Source of the DNA: MGBC114844 sp910585855
GTDB taxonomy: Bacteria; Bacillota; Clostridia; Lachnospirales; Lachnospiraceae
DNA: 42,992 nucleotides
Assembly: GCA_965646165.1 (NCBI GenBank)
Contig: CBFFYP010000033.1
Span: 1 to 42,992 of the forward strand
Direction of reading: 5' to 3'
Within the stretch, counting starts at the first letter, position 1; every line of letters begins with the position of its first letter. Positions 34,358 through 42,744 of the stretch are shown piece by piece. The notes beneath the pieces are model-generated. The model was not told where the DNA came from, did not search any database, and saw only the letters and a program-made list of their open reading frames with translations. A program made the position numbers and the translations under genes.

Positions 34358-34685
34358 TATACCAACCAAAAAATAAAACTACTCCAAACCTTTATAATAA
34401 CTATAAATAAGCAAATTTAAAATTTTATACAATTTATCCGCTTATACAACGCCAAAATTGAAACTTTATTTTATGTCTGTTATTTTCATATAATAAAATG
34501 CAAAACACAGAACCCTTTGTGCCATTTTCTGGACTTGCTCAACTATAGACAATAAATTAAACTTTCTCGCTCTCTAGATAAAAGCCACTATTTTTATATA
34601 ATATATATTATTTTTTAAGAAAATTTCACTGCTCTATTATAAATACTGCCAAGACTTTTACAGTAAATGCTTCGGTTTGAATACT
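34358..34685. other. AT-rich gene-free stretch
   Basis: Between family B unit B3 and family A unit U5. No gene, promoter or strong hairpin was recognised. Confidence 0.4.
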
Positions 34686-35016
34686 CAGCCAGATTGGGGG
34701 AGGCGTTTGGGATTGCAGCGACTTTGGAGAAACGCTAGAAGGTCTTAGACTTCTGCTCAAATCATAGAATTTTTTGCACACGCTGCTATACGCAGTGTGT
34801 GCAAAAAAAGGTGCGTGTTTAGCCCCTATAAGTAAGAGAAGAGAACACCTATAATCAATAGAATCCTTCCTTACACCATTAAAGTTTTGCCTGCTTTAGG
34901 GGCGAATTGCGCACCGGTTCGTCCGGTTGGATGCATCAATCGGCAGAAGTCTTAGACCTTCTTGCGTTTCGGAAAGCGGAGCAGCAAGCCCAAATGCCTC
35001 CCCCAATCTGGCGTCC
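34686..35016 (+). repeat. Family A structured unit U5, divergent, stand-alone
   Basis: Runs from CAGCCAGATTGG to CCAATCTGGCGTCC without a partner unit. The terminal arms AGATTGGGGGAGGCGTTTGGG and its complement pair over about 27 bp. Nearly every helix is changed on both strands: GGTGCG/CGCACC for GGGGCG/CGCCCC, AGAAGGTCT/AGACCTTCT for AGAAGTTCT/AGAACTTCT, and GCACAC/GTGTGC in the hairpin. It gives the strongest covariation of the set. Confidence 0.85.
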
Positions 35017-35102
35017 CCCTCCCAACTTAATGCTCTCCCCACACATCTAAAAAAGGACACCCCAAACAAAATCTGTCTAAGATATCCTTTCCTCACATTC
35101 CA

Positions 35103-35996
35103 TTATTCCAAATAATCCAGCGGATCAACCGCATTTTGTGCCTCTGTCATTTTCAAATAAAGATGATTTCCCTCTACAGTATAATACTTCGTAGGCTCAC
35201 TCACATATCCAAGCACCTGCCCCTTTGTAACCATCTGTCCTTCTTCCATTTCAATCGCCTTAAGCTGTCCATACACCAATTCATACTCATTTCCCAAAGC
35301 AATCCTTACATACTCTCCAATCTCTTCATTAGAAGAAACCTCCAGCACCACCCCATCTGCTGCCGCAAGAACAGGAGTATTGACATCGCTTCGAATCAAC
35401 ATAGCCGGATTATACTTATACTGATCCAAAGTAGGAAAATAAACCGTAGCATCCATACTAAAAGAAGAAATCACATCCCCTTCCACAGGCCAATTCATTC
35501 TAGATTCCCGTGAAAAAGAAAGTGCCAATGCGGAAACATCTACCTGCACCGTTCCCTCATCAGAAGTTGTTTCTTCCTCCTGTGCCAAATTAATATGTTC
35601 TTCTTCCTGTACCCTATTCTCTTGCCTTTCTGTTTCCTGTCTTTCCGTTTCCTGCGTTTCTTTTTCTACTAACTCCGCCAACGTTTCATCTGTAGCATCC
35701 ATTACATTGCTCATATCAATCGTCGTTTCCGCATCCACCAATGCAGCATCTCCAATACTGTCCATAGAAGTTTCAGCCTGTATAAATGCATCTCCGATTG
35801 TTGTAGTTTCTCTAGGAAGGTTTTGTGTCAAATCCAAACTTTCCTCTTGTCTATTTTCATAAAGATTTTCTATTTCCTTATCTTTATCCTTTGTTACCTG
35901 AACTGCTACGATTGCAGTTACCGCTACCACAGCACCCAGTGCCAATGCAAGGACGGTTTTTCCCTTATAAAGTTTTGTTTCTTGATTTTTACTCAC
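35103..35996 (-). CDS. SpoIIQ-like M23 (LytM) protein with degenerate zinc site
   Basis: The 297-residue protein has one N-terminal membrane segment (about 18-37), a long acidic linker and a C-terminal M23 domain (about 200-297). In place of the usual HxGxD there is MLIRSD (first His is Leu), and HLH reads HLY, so two of three zinc ligands are missing. As with Bacillus SpoIIQ it may be structural: a forespore protein that meets SpoIIIAH across the intermembrane gap. Its place after gpr, spoIIP and a SpoIID-like gene supports this. The start is a GTG at 35996 with GAGGTGAT upstream. Confidence 0.78.
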   Translation of the reverse strand: MSKNQETKLYKGKTVLALALGAVVAVTAIVAVQVTKDKDKEIENLYENRQEESLDLTQNLPRETTTIGDAFIQAETSMDSIGDAALVDAETTIDMSNVMDATDETLAELVEKETQETERQETERQENRVQEEEHINLAQEEETTSDEGTVQVDVSALALSFSRESRMNWPVEGDVISSFSMDATVYFPTLDQYKYNPAMLIRSDVNTPVLAAADGVVLEVSSNEEIGEYVRIALGNEYELVYGQLKAIEMEEGQMVTKGQVLGYVSEPTKYYTVEGNHLYLKMTEAQNAVDPLDYLE

Positions 35997-36037
35997 GTTT
36001 ATCACCTCAGTCCTTATTTTAACCAAAGTGACTTTAA

Positions 36038-37000
36038 TTATTCAGTGATTTGAAAATTTCCCACCTCTGCTTTAAAAAAAACCGAAAGAATCTCCTGATA
36101 ACTGCTTCCCTGCAAAGCAAGCGTCTGCATCATATGAAGGCTAACCCCATACCCCAGCCCGCAGCCCCGTGTTAAAATCCGTATTCCGCCATGATATTCT
36201 TCAATCTCAAATGCAGCAGAACGCAGTCCAAATACTTTTTGAAACTCCTCTGCCGAAACCGTCCAATCTCCCAAAAATACTCTTTTTACATAAGGTTCTT
36301 TATCATACTCCCAACGAATAGCAGAAAAATCCGCTTCTTCTTTCAAATATCCCAATACAGCAAGTTTATCCAATACTTCTTCCTTTTGAAATACCAAAAG
36401 CGACAAAAATCCATCCGCCGTCCGATCTGCTTCACAAACTGCCTCTTTTAGATAAGGTGCATCCTCTCTGATACGAGTACTGCCTGCACTCAATGTATGA
36501 AAATATGGATAAATAATCTGTTTTTCTTCTCCCTCTCCTACCGTCAAAACCTCTCCTGCCGTATCCAAAACCGCCTTCTGTACCCGCTGATAGATTTCAG
36601 AAAAGCTCTCCCCCCATAATACTTTACGCTCTTCTATCGAAAGATAGGTCAAAAACAAATCCTCTGCTAAAAGTTTTTCAGACTTTTTCTCCTGAATCTG
36701 ATAATACAGATAAGTCCGAATCAAAACTGCCATTGCCTTATCTGCTTCCGCCTCCTCCTCTGTCAAATAAGCTGGTATCACACCCATAATATAATTTTCC
36801 AAAGAAAGTTCTGTCTGCTCCTCTCCCTCCGAAAGCAGAACCTGATAATCAAACTGTACCTCCTCTGAAATCCGAGCCGATTTTTTCTCTGTCCTGCCGC
36901 TTACCTGCATTGTAATCAAATAGGGACATCCAATTACAAACAACAAAAACAAAATACCCTTGATTCGTCTGCTCTCTTTTTGCATAAGCCATTTTCTCAT
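36038..37000 (-). CDS. SpoIID/LytB-domain protein with changed catalytic residues
   Basis: The 320-residue protein has an N-terminal membrane segment and a SpoIID domain: LENYIMGVIPAYL, AMAVLIRTYLYYQ, FHTLSAGSTR and GCGLGYGVSLHMMQTLAL. SpoIID is the lytic transglycosylase of forespore engulfment. The Glu that normally follows YxxGVVxx (GVVASEMP in SpoIID) reads Tyr here, and the usual GHGVGMSQ reads GYGVSLHM. It is likely an inactive or altered paralogue. It lies 15 bp after spoIIP and 41 bp before the SpoIIQ-like gene. Confidence 0.78.
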   Translation of the reverse strand: MRKWLMQKESRRIKGILFLLFVIGCPYLITMQVSGRTEKKSARISEEVQFDYQVLLSEGEEQTELSLENYIMGVIPAYLTEEEAEADKAMAVLIRTYLYYQIQEKKSEKLLAEDLFLTYLSIEERKVLWGESFSEIYQRVQKAVLDTAGEVLTVGEGEEKQIIYPYFHTLSAGSTRIREDAPYLKEAVCEADRTADGFLSLLVFQKEEVLDKLAVLGYLKEEADFSAIRWEYDKEPYVKRVFLGDWTVSAEEFQKVFGLRSAAFEIEEYHGGIRILTRGCGLGYGVSLHMMQTLALQGSSYQEILSVFFKAEVGNFQITE

Positions 37001-37015
37001 CCTATGTTCCCCTCT

Positions 37016-38458
37016 CTATCCCAACACCTCATTTAATAGTTTTGCCAAAGGTTCCATCGCATTCATTGCCTCCTGTGTTGTATTGGTCTGCGCTCCTACC
37101 TCAATCAACAAAGATTTCTCCCGATAATGCAGGTTATAGCGATATGCACTAATCATTGTCCTTCTGATAAAATCTGCATACCGTTGGCTGGCTGCAAGCT
37201 GAAGATGAAAACTAAAAGAAATATTCTGTTTAATATATGGATTATACAGATAACCTATCTCTCCCTGCAATGTTGTCCGACTGATTCCATTGACAAACAT
37301 AAGTTTTGCCGTAGGCTTTCCGTCTACTTCTGTCACTAAATGCACTCCCTCATTTACCCCGTCCCGATGCAGATCAATAATCACTTCAATCGATGGATAA
37401 GTTTCCAAAATTGCCTCAATTCCCTCTCCTGCATAGGTATAAGCGGCATTTTTATCCATTACACCATCCTTTACATCATATGGTGTCATATCATGCACCA
37501 CATAATACCCATATTTTTCACTTAATAACTCAGACAGATACGTTCCCACATCCAAAATCTGCCTTCCTGTTTCTCCTGCAATATAATCACAAAATTCCTC
37601 CTGCGAATGAGAATGATAAATTAAAATCTGAGGACTTTCATTGCCTCCTTTCATCCGTGCATCATGAGAAAGCAATTCCTCTATACTAAGTTCCCCGCTT
37701 CGAATCGAAGTAGTTTCCCGAACTGTAAAAAACTTCTGCATCAAAAAATCAAAATCCTTTAACTTTTCCAGAGAATACGCCGAAGACTGAAGCAAGCGAT
37801 CCAAAAATACTTCCTGTGTTTCCTCCTCTTTTAAAAACTCTGAAAGCGAAGGCTGATAATAAAAAATATTTCCCTCCTGCCGGAGCAAAACATCCCACTC
37901 TGTTTCATTTACCTCTTCTGCTAAAGACTCTGTTTCTGTTTCCTCCTCTGACTCACTTTCTTTTATCGATTCACTCTCCTTTCCTATATCAGAACTCTCC
38001 AAAATCTCTATAGCTTCTGTCTGTTCTATCTGACTTTCCAATTCCGTTTCCTTTTCCATATTTTGTTCCAAATTCTCTAAATCAGTCTTTTCAATCTCTA
38101 AAAAAAAACTCTCTTTTTGTTCCAAAGATTCAAAAGGATTTTTTCCCTCCTGATTCATTCCTATCCTTTCACTCAAATACCCTTGTACAGGAATTGTCTG
38201 CATAATATATGTAAGCATCCACTCAAATATCGTATCTGCCTGATCCTCTGACAGATAGACACTGACAGGAGTAAGCATATTTGTCATTTTTTCTCCCAAT
38301 ATACAAACGATTTCCTCCTGCCAGTCCCGAAACTCTGCCTTCCAATTATAAAACCATTTCGTTTCCCCCAACGTCTGACAAAAGTTTCCAAACATCAGCA
38401 GAGCAGCCAAAGTAAGCCCCGCCAGAAATAACCTTTTTCTAAAATTTGTTTTTTTCAT
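37016..38458 (-). CDS. spoIIP: Stage II sporulation protein P
   Basis: The 480-residue protein has an N-terminal membrane anchor (about 8-30), a very acidic Glu/Ser/Thr-rich linker (about 120-190) and a C-terminal SpoIIP amidase/endopeptidase domain. Motifs: ILIYHSHSQEEF (His282, Glu287), IDLHRDGV (363-368) and LIEVGAQTNT with Glu453. With SpoIID it thins peptidoglycan so that the mother cell can engulf the forespore. An in-frame upstream extension to 38692 runs into repeat B7 and the end of gpr and lacks a ribosome binding site; the ATG at 38458 has AGAGGG upstream. Confidence 0.93.
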   Translation of the reverse strand: MKKTNFRKRLFLAGLTLAALLMFGNFCQTLGETKWFYNWKAEFRDWQEEIVCILGEKMTNMLTPVSVYLSEDQADTIFEWMLTYIMQTIPVQGYLSERIGMNQEGKNPFESLEQKESFFLEIEKTDLENLEQNMEKETELESQIEQTEAIEILESSDIGKESESIKESESEEETETESLAEEVNETEWDVLLRQEGNIFYYQPSLSEFLKEEETQEVFLDRLLQSSAYSLEKLKDFDFLMQKFFTVRETTSIRSGELSIEELLSHDARMKGGNESPQILIYHSHSQEEFCDYIAGETGRQILDVGTYLSELLSEKYGYYVVHDMTPYDVKDGVMDKNAAYTYAGEGIEAILETYPSIEVIIDLHRDGVNEGVHLVTEVDGKPTAKLMFVNGISRTTLQGEIGYLYNPYIKQNISFSFHLQLAASQRYADFIRRTMISAYRYNLHYREKSLLIEVGAQTNTTQEAMNAMEPLAKLLNEVLG

Positions 38459-38534
38459 CACAAGTCCCTCTTCTTTTTTACTATATGCGATCCACTTTCC
38501 TCTCATGCGTATAAATTCTTTGAAATCAAACAGG

Positions 38535-38590
38535 AAGGGGGACGGGAAATGATGACCCTGCATAGAGCCCTCTTTGGCTTCCGGCTGTAT
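38535..38590 (-). repeat. Family B 5'-half fragment B7
   Basis: On the minus strand it reads TATACAGCCGGAAGCC, GCAGGGTCATCATTTCCCG, then stops. Only the 5' arm and first part of the core remain. It lies in the gap between gpr and spoIIP. Confidence 0.7.
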
Positions 38591-38621
38591 ACTGTCTTTA
38601 TAATCAATCTTACAGAAACTA

Positions 38622-39575
38622 TTACACGGCAAATGCTCTATTAATCGCTTCCGATATAGTAAAACTAATCTGTTCCACTGAAGCATCCACATCCTTTGGT
38701 GTCACATACATCTTTTGAAGCCGTTTATCCATCAATTCCAAAATAAACTGCCTCTTATCCTCTTCATCAAATTCCTCCATTGTCTGGCTTAATCCCTGTA
38801 TCAAATTTGCCTCTTCCAATGCCGTAATCAGATGCTCCATCGTATCTCCTGCAATCGTAGCCGCATCAATCACCATCGGTACTCCAATCGAAATAGTAGG
38901 CACACCCAATGTTTCTTTTGTCAACGCCTTCCGATGATTTCCAACCCCAGAACCGGGATGAATTCCGGCATCTGAAATCTGAATCGTTGTATTCAGCCGC
39001 TTTGTACTTCGAGCCGCTAATGCATCAATCACCAAAACTGCACTTGGATGTGTTTCCTCCACAATTCCCTTTACAATTTCATAAGTTTCCATTCCCGTCT
39101 GTGCCATTACTCCGGGTACAATTCCACTGATATCATATTCTTTTTTTAAAAAAGACGGTAAATTTGCCAATCGAATATGACGTGTAATACACAAATGCTC
39201 CACTACTTTTGGTCCAAGTGCATCCGGTGTCACTTCTCGATTTCCCAGCCCTACCACCAAAATAGATCGTCGATCCTTTTCCGGCAGCAGTGTAAGAAGC
39301 TGTTTAGAAAGCTCGGCTGAAATCTGCTCCTGATATGTTTCATCCGGTCTTGGCAAATCCTCTGCTTCTATTGTAAGATAAATTCCCATCGGCTTTTGCA
39401 GTGCCCGTTCTCCCTCCTGATTTAAAATCGTCACTTTTGTAAGACTGCCATTTGTCCCCTCTAAAAAAGAAGTTTCCACCAATACTCCCTGCAATGCTTC
39501 TGTCCATCCTGTTTCCCCCTCAAACCGCTCCTTCGCTTCTAAAGCCAAATCCGTCCGTATCATAAAATCTCTCAT
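38622..39575 (-). CDS. gpr: Germination protease GPR
   Basis: The 317-residue protease breaks down small acid-soluble spore proteins during germination. The N-terminus IRTDLALEAKERFEG is the conserved propeptide region, and SILVVGLGNREVTPDALGPK and PGVMAQTGMETYEIVKGI are family marks. It is an aspartic-type protease made as an inactive zymogen in the forespore. The ATG at 39575 has GAGG at 6 bp; an ATG four codons earlier is too close to its nearest Shine-Dalgarno-like site. It is divergent from rpsT. Confidence 0.95.
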   Translation of the reverse strand: MRDFMIRTDLALEAKERFEGETGWTEALQGVLVETSFLEGTNGSLTKVTILNQEGERALQKPMGIYLTIEAEDLPRPDETYQEQISAELSKQLLTLLPEKDRRSILVVGLGNREVTPDALGPKVVEHLCITRHIRLANLPSFLKKEYDISGIVPGVMAQTGMETYEIVKGIVEETHPSAVLVIDALAARSTKRLNTTIQISDAGIHPGSGVGNHRKALTKETLGVPTISIGVPMVIDAATIAGDTMEHLITALEEANLIQGLSQTMEEFDEEDKRQFILELMDKRLQKMYVTPKDVDASVEQISFTISEAINRAFAV

Positions 39576-39762
39576 AAAAAACCTCATTCCTCTAAAAATA
39601 CACTATGCTGTTTTTATATTTTACATTGTCCTATTATTTTATTCGCTTATTTCAGTTTCTACCGTTATCAATCAACAACCGAATTTCTTTTTTGTTTTCG
39701 CATCTGGCGTCCTCTGGTATCCCTCACCCAAAAGACTTATTAAAAGAATTTTAAATTATCTA
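39576..39762. other. gpr-rpsT intergenic region with family A end fragment
   Basis: Holds a family A 3'-end fragment (TTTTCGCATCTGGCGTCCTC, 39694-39713). It also resembles 7838-7865 in the bases that follow the end. Otherwise AT-rich. Confidence 0.5.
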
Positions 39763-39791
39763 TTGACAAATCTTCCTTTTTTATCTAGAAT
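39763..39791 (+). promoter_or_regulatory. rpsT promoter
   Basis: TTGACA (39763-39768), a 17-bp gap and TAGAAT (39786-39791). Transcription would start near 39798, giving a leader of about 90 bases. Confidence 0.8.
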
Positions 39792-39888
39792 ACAATAAGT
39801 ATGTTTCCATTCCGATCGTCCGTGTCCGCATCAAATGGAACATAAAATCACAATAACATATTATGATAACTTATTGGAGGTGTACAGA

Positions 39889-40152
39889 TTGGCAAATATC
39901 AAATCTGCTAAAAAAAGAATTTTAATTACAAAAACAAGAACTGCAAGAAACAAAGCAATTAAATCCAGAGTAAAGACTTATATAAAGAAAGTAGAAGCTG
40001 CTATTGCTGCAAATGATAAGTCTGCAGCTACAGAAGCATTAAAAGCAGCTACTTCCGAAATCAGCAAAGCAGCATCGAAAGGTGTCTATCATAAAAATAC
40101 GGCATCTAGAAAGATTTCCCGCTTAAATCTTGCTGTCAATAAAATTGCATAA
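39889..40152 (+). CDS. rpsT: 30S ribosomal protein S20
   Basis: The 87-residue, very basic, helical protein begins ANIKSAKKRI after the start residue and has TRTARNKAIKSRVKTYIKK and YHKNTASRKISRLN, both typical of S20. It binds 16S rRNA in the small subunit body. The start is TTG at 39889 with GGAGG at 8 bp; E. coli rpsT also starts with UUG, which matters for its self-control. An in-frame ATG at 39835 would add 18 unlikely residues and swallow the ribosome binding site. Confidence 0.96.
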   Translation: MANIKSAKKRILITKTRTARNKAIKSRVKTYIKKVEAAIAANDKSAATEALKAATSEISKAASKGVYHKNTASRKISRLNLAVNKIA

Positions 40153-40185
40153 CTTGTATGAAAGCAAATATTCCTATATGAGCCA

Positions 40186-40220
40186 GACTTTGAAGCATAA
40201 CCCACTTCAAAGTCTTTTTT
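40186..40220 (+). terminator. rpsT terminator
   Basis: GACTTTGAAG and CTTCAAAGTC form a perfect 10-bp stem with an 8-base loop, followed by a run of T. Confidence 0.85.
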
Positions 40221-40260
40221 ATTTTCACTTTCTTTTCCAATATTTTTTCAAAGAAATGTC

Positions 40261-40289
40261 TAGACAAGTTACCAAAAAAAAGTTACAAT
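40261..40289 (+). promoter_or_regulatory. Promoter of the BTAD regulator
   Basis: TAGACA (40261-40266), a 17-bp gap and TACAAT (40284-40289), 80 bp before the start codon. Confidence 0.65.
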
Positions 40290-40370
40290 ATAGCTGTTAC
40301 CAATTTTATGCAAGGTTCATGGACAATGAACTCACTTACAATTATGCTGATACGATGGAGGCGTACCAAA

Positions 40371-41564
40371 ATGATTGAATTACCTATGATACATGTACAC
40401 ATGCTTGGCGAATTCCGTATTTCTGCTGCAGAAAAAACCATCAGTGACCAGAACAATCACTCCAAGAAACTTTGGAATCTATTAGAATACCTGATTACCT
40501 ACCGCAACAAAGAAATTGCACAAAGCAACTTAATCGATTTGCTTTGGGGAGAAGATCAAAGTTCCAATCCTACGAATGCATTGAAAACTCTAATGCATCG
40601 TGTCCGCAATATGCTGAAAGAATTAGACTATCCCGTTGAGCTGATTATCCAGCGTCGAGGTACCTATTCTTGGAATACGAATGTTCCCTGTACCGTAGAT
40701 ATTGATACATTTAAAAAACTCTGTCTAGATAGCTCCTATATCGCCGATCCTCAGCTTCGTTTAGAAAAATACCGAAAGGCGATTGCCATGTATAAAGGGG
40801 ACTTTCTTCCGAAAACAAATCATGAACCATGGGTTGTTCCGGTTTCCGCTTACTATCATACACTGTACTTAAAAATTGTCGGTGAAAGCATTGATATTTT
40901 AATGAACAAACAAAGCTATGCAGATGTTGCCAACATCTGCTGGAAAGCACTTACAGTCGACCAATATACGGAATTTCTGCATTACAGCCTAATCCACTCT
41001 TTGTATCTTAGTGGAAATCAAAGAGCCGCTCTAAAGCAATACTCCACTACAGCAGATTTGTTTCTTTCTAAGTTTGGAGGTACTTTATCTGAAAAATTCA
41101 AAGAACTTTATAGTGAAATTATTAAAAGCAATAAAGGAGAAGAAACCGACTTAGATACCATTAAAGCAAATCTAAAAGAATCACAGAAAAAAAGAGGTGC
41201 TTTTTTCTGTGAATATGAATTTTTTAAAGATCTCTACCGCCTAGAAGCAAAAGTAGCAGAGCATACAGGCAGCTCTATCTTTCTATGTCTAACGACAGTC
41301 ACTGCAACCAACGGAAATGCTCCAGAGTTAGAACTGCTCACCAAATCCATGCACAAATTAAAAGAAGCTTTTTTTGAATCCCTGCGTTCTAGTGATGTAT
41401 TTGCCAGATACAGTATTTCTCAGTACATTCTTATGCTTCCAATCGACTCCTATGAATTAGCAGAAGTAATTCTAGAAAGAGCCGTTGCACAATTTAACAG
41501 AAAGGTTTCAAAAGGACTGGTAAAAATTATTTACAATTTATCTCCATTAGATTTAGAAGAGTAA
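40371..41564 (+). CDS. BTAD/SARP-type transcriptional regulator with GGDEF-like C-terminus
   Basis: The 397-residue protein has three parts. A winged-helix DNA-binding domain (about 5-95) has LWNLLEYLITYRNKEI and NALKTLMHRVRNMLKEL. A bacterial transcriptional activator (TPR-like) domain follows (about 100-245; VDIDTFKKL, YKGDFLP, QRAALKQY). A C-terminal domain (about 275-397) ends SDVFARYSISQYILMLPI and resembles a degenerate GGDEF fold without the catalytic GGDEF. The start at 40371 has GGAGG at 9 bp. A 19-codon frame (40320-40378) overlaps the start and could couple translation. Targets unknown. Confidence 0.8.
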   Translation: MIELPMIHVHMLGEFRISAAEKTISDQNNHSKKLWNLLEYLITYRNKEIAQSNLIDLLWGEDQSSNPTNALKTLMHRVRNMLKELDYPVELIIQRRGTYSWNTNVPCTVDIDTFKKLCLDSSYIADPQLRLEKYRKAIAMYKGDFLPKTNHEPWVVPVSAYYHTLYLKIVGESIDILMNKQSYADVANICWKALTVDQYTEFLHYSLIHSLYLSGNQRAALKQYSTTADLFLSKFGGTLSEKFKELYSEIIKSNKGEETDLDTIKANLKESQKKRGAFFCEYEFFKDLYRLEAKVAEHTGSSIFLCLTTVTATNGNAPELELLTKSMHKLKEAFFESLRSSDVFARYSISQYILMLPIDSYELAEVILERAVAQFNRKVSKGLVKIIYNLSPLDLEE

Positions 41565-41580
41565 TCTCATAGATGTAAAA

Positions 41581-41620
41581 AGAAAGAGGTCTGCTCTCTG
41601 AACAGACCTCTTTCTCTTTT
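41581..41620. terminator. Bidirectional terminator between convergent genes
   Basis: AGAAAGAGGTCTG and CAGACCTCTTTCT pair perfectly over 13 bp with a 9-base loop. A T-rich run follows on the plus strand and A-rich bases precede it, so it can serve both genes. Confidence 0.8.
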
Positions 41621-41626
41621 TATAAA

Positions 41627-42487
41627 TTATGGTTTCTCTTTCCAAAGAAAAATTGCTTCTTCCTTGACTTCCTCTTCCTGCTCCTTTTGTTCTTCCCGCT
41701 CTTCTCGTTCCATTAACTTTCTGCTCCAGACACGAAATGCTTGATAAGCATTGATAAAATGCTTCGATAATACATTAGGATAAAACCGCAGTTTCTGATA
41801 TTTTTCTGATAAATCCATAATCTGGTTATCATCTACAGAAGAAAGAGAACGATTTTCCAAATGTTCTTTAATCCATTTTTTAGTTCGGTGTATATTAATC
41901 TTTTTTAATCGTTCCTGAATCTCCTCTACAATATGATTTAACTTTACCAATTTTTCATTTAAATCGATTGCCCCTATCATACTAATCCCAAAGTCCACTG
42001 CATAATACAGCAGTAAAAATCCTGCCAATATCTTTCCGATTCGTCTAGGATACAAATTGACAATTCCCTCTACACCTCTTTGTAAAAACCAAAATAAAAA
42101 CACCGTATAAAACCCCCAAGCAATCGAACTTTCCAGACAAAGAATCCCTTTATAATTAAAAGGTTTATCGTTATAGTCCCACCAGATACAGCCAAATACC
42201 CTCTGCATCACAATCCCTGTCAGATACTCCAAAGTCGTTGCCAGTATCATTCCACAAAAGTACAATACCACATAATTTCCAGCAAACCGCCGTAAAAGAA
42301 AGAAAACGGTCAGTGCTCCGACTCCATAAATCGGACAGATTGGTCCATGGATAAATCCACGATTTGTCCATTTTCTATTACAAAAGGACATATAAACCGA
42401 TTCGACTGCCCATCCTAATATACTGTATACCAAAAACCAGTTAATAATATGATATACATCTGTTTCCAATAGCATTTTTTCCCACAT
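41627..42487 (-). CDS. PF06541-type membrane protein (putative ABC transporter permease)
   Basis: The 286-residue protein has about five membrane segments in its first 185 residues, with the family marks YSILGWAVESVY, NRGFIHGPICPIYG and TTLEYLTGIVM. A polar, coiled-coil-like C-terminal third follows, very rich in Glu and Lys near the end. Databases call this family a putative ABC permease, but no ATPase or binding protein is nearby, so transport is unproven. AGGAG lies 8 bp before the start. Confidence 0.85.
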   Translation of the reverse strand: MWEKMLLETDVYHIINWFLVYSILGWAVESVYMSFCNRKWTNRGFIHGPICPIYGVGALTVFFLLRRFAGNYVVLYFCGMILATTLEYLTGIVMQRVFGCIWWDYNDKPFNYKGILCLESSIAWGFYTVFLFWFLQRGVEGIVNLYPRRIGKILAGFLLLYYAVDFGISMIGAIDLNEKLVKLNHIVEEIQERLKKINIHRTKKWIKEHLENRSLSSVDDNQIMDLSEKYQKLRFYPNVLSKHFINAYQAFRVWSRKLMEREEREEQKEQEEEVKEEAIFLWKEKP

Positions 42488-42744
42488 TGCTTTTTCTCCT
42501 CGTATTGTTTGATTCCATTACTTTTATGTTTCACACACCTTCCCCAAAAATCATACAGCAAAGCTATCCTTAATTCAATCGCTTTTTCTGCAAAACTTTT
42601 TCTATACTCCGTCCACCTCCAATCCAAAAAGAGCCCCCGATTTCTCTTTTTATTTGGTAAGATTATAGCAAAAACAAAGCGAAAATTCAATCTATATTCC
42701 ATAGTCCCTTTGTACTGTAAGGAAGTTGTTAAAAGACAGCACCT

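Noticed and set aside
38459..38692. N-terminal extension of SpoIIP
   Set aside because: It runs through a family B fragment into gpr and lacks a ribosome binding site; the ATG at 38458 is followed by a normal membrane anchor.
40130..40378. 82-codon frame upstream of the BTAD regulator as a real gene
   Set aside because: It starts inside rpsT and spans a terminator and a promoter; only its last 19 codons are worth considering as a leader.
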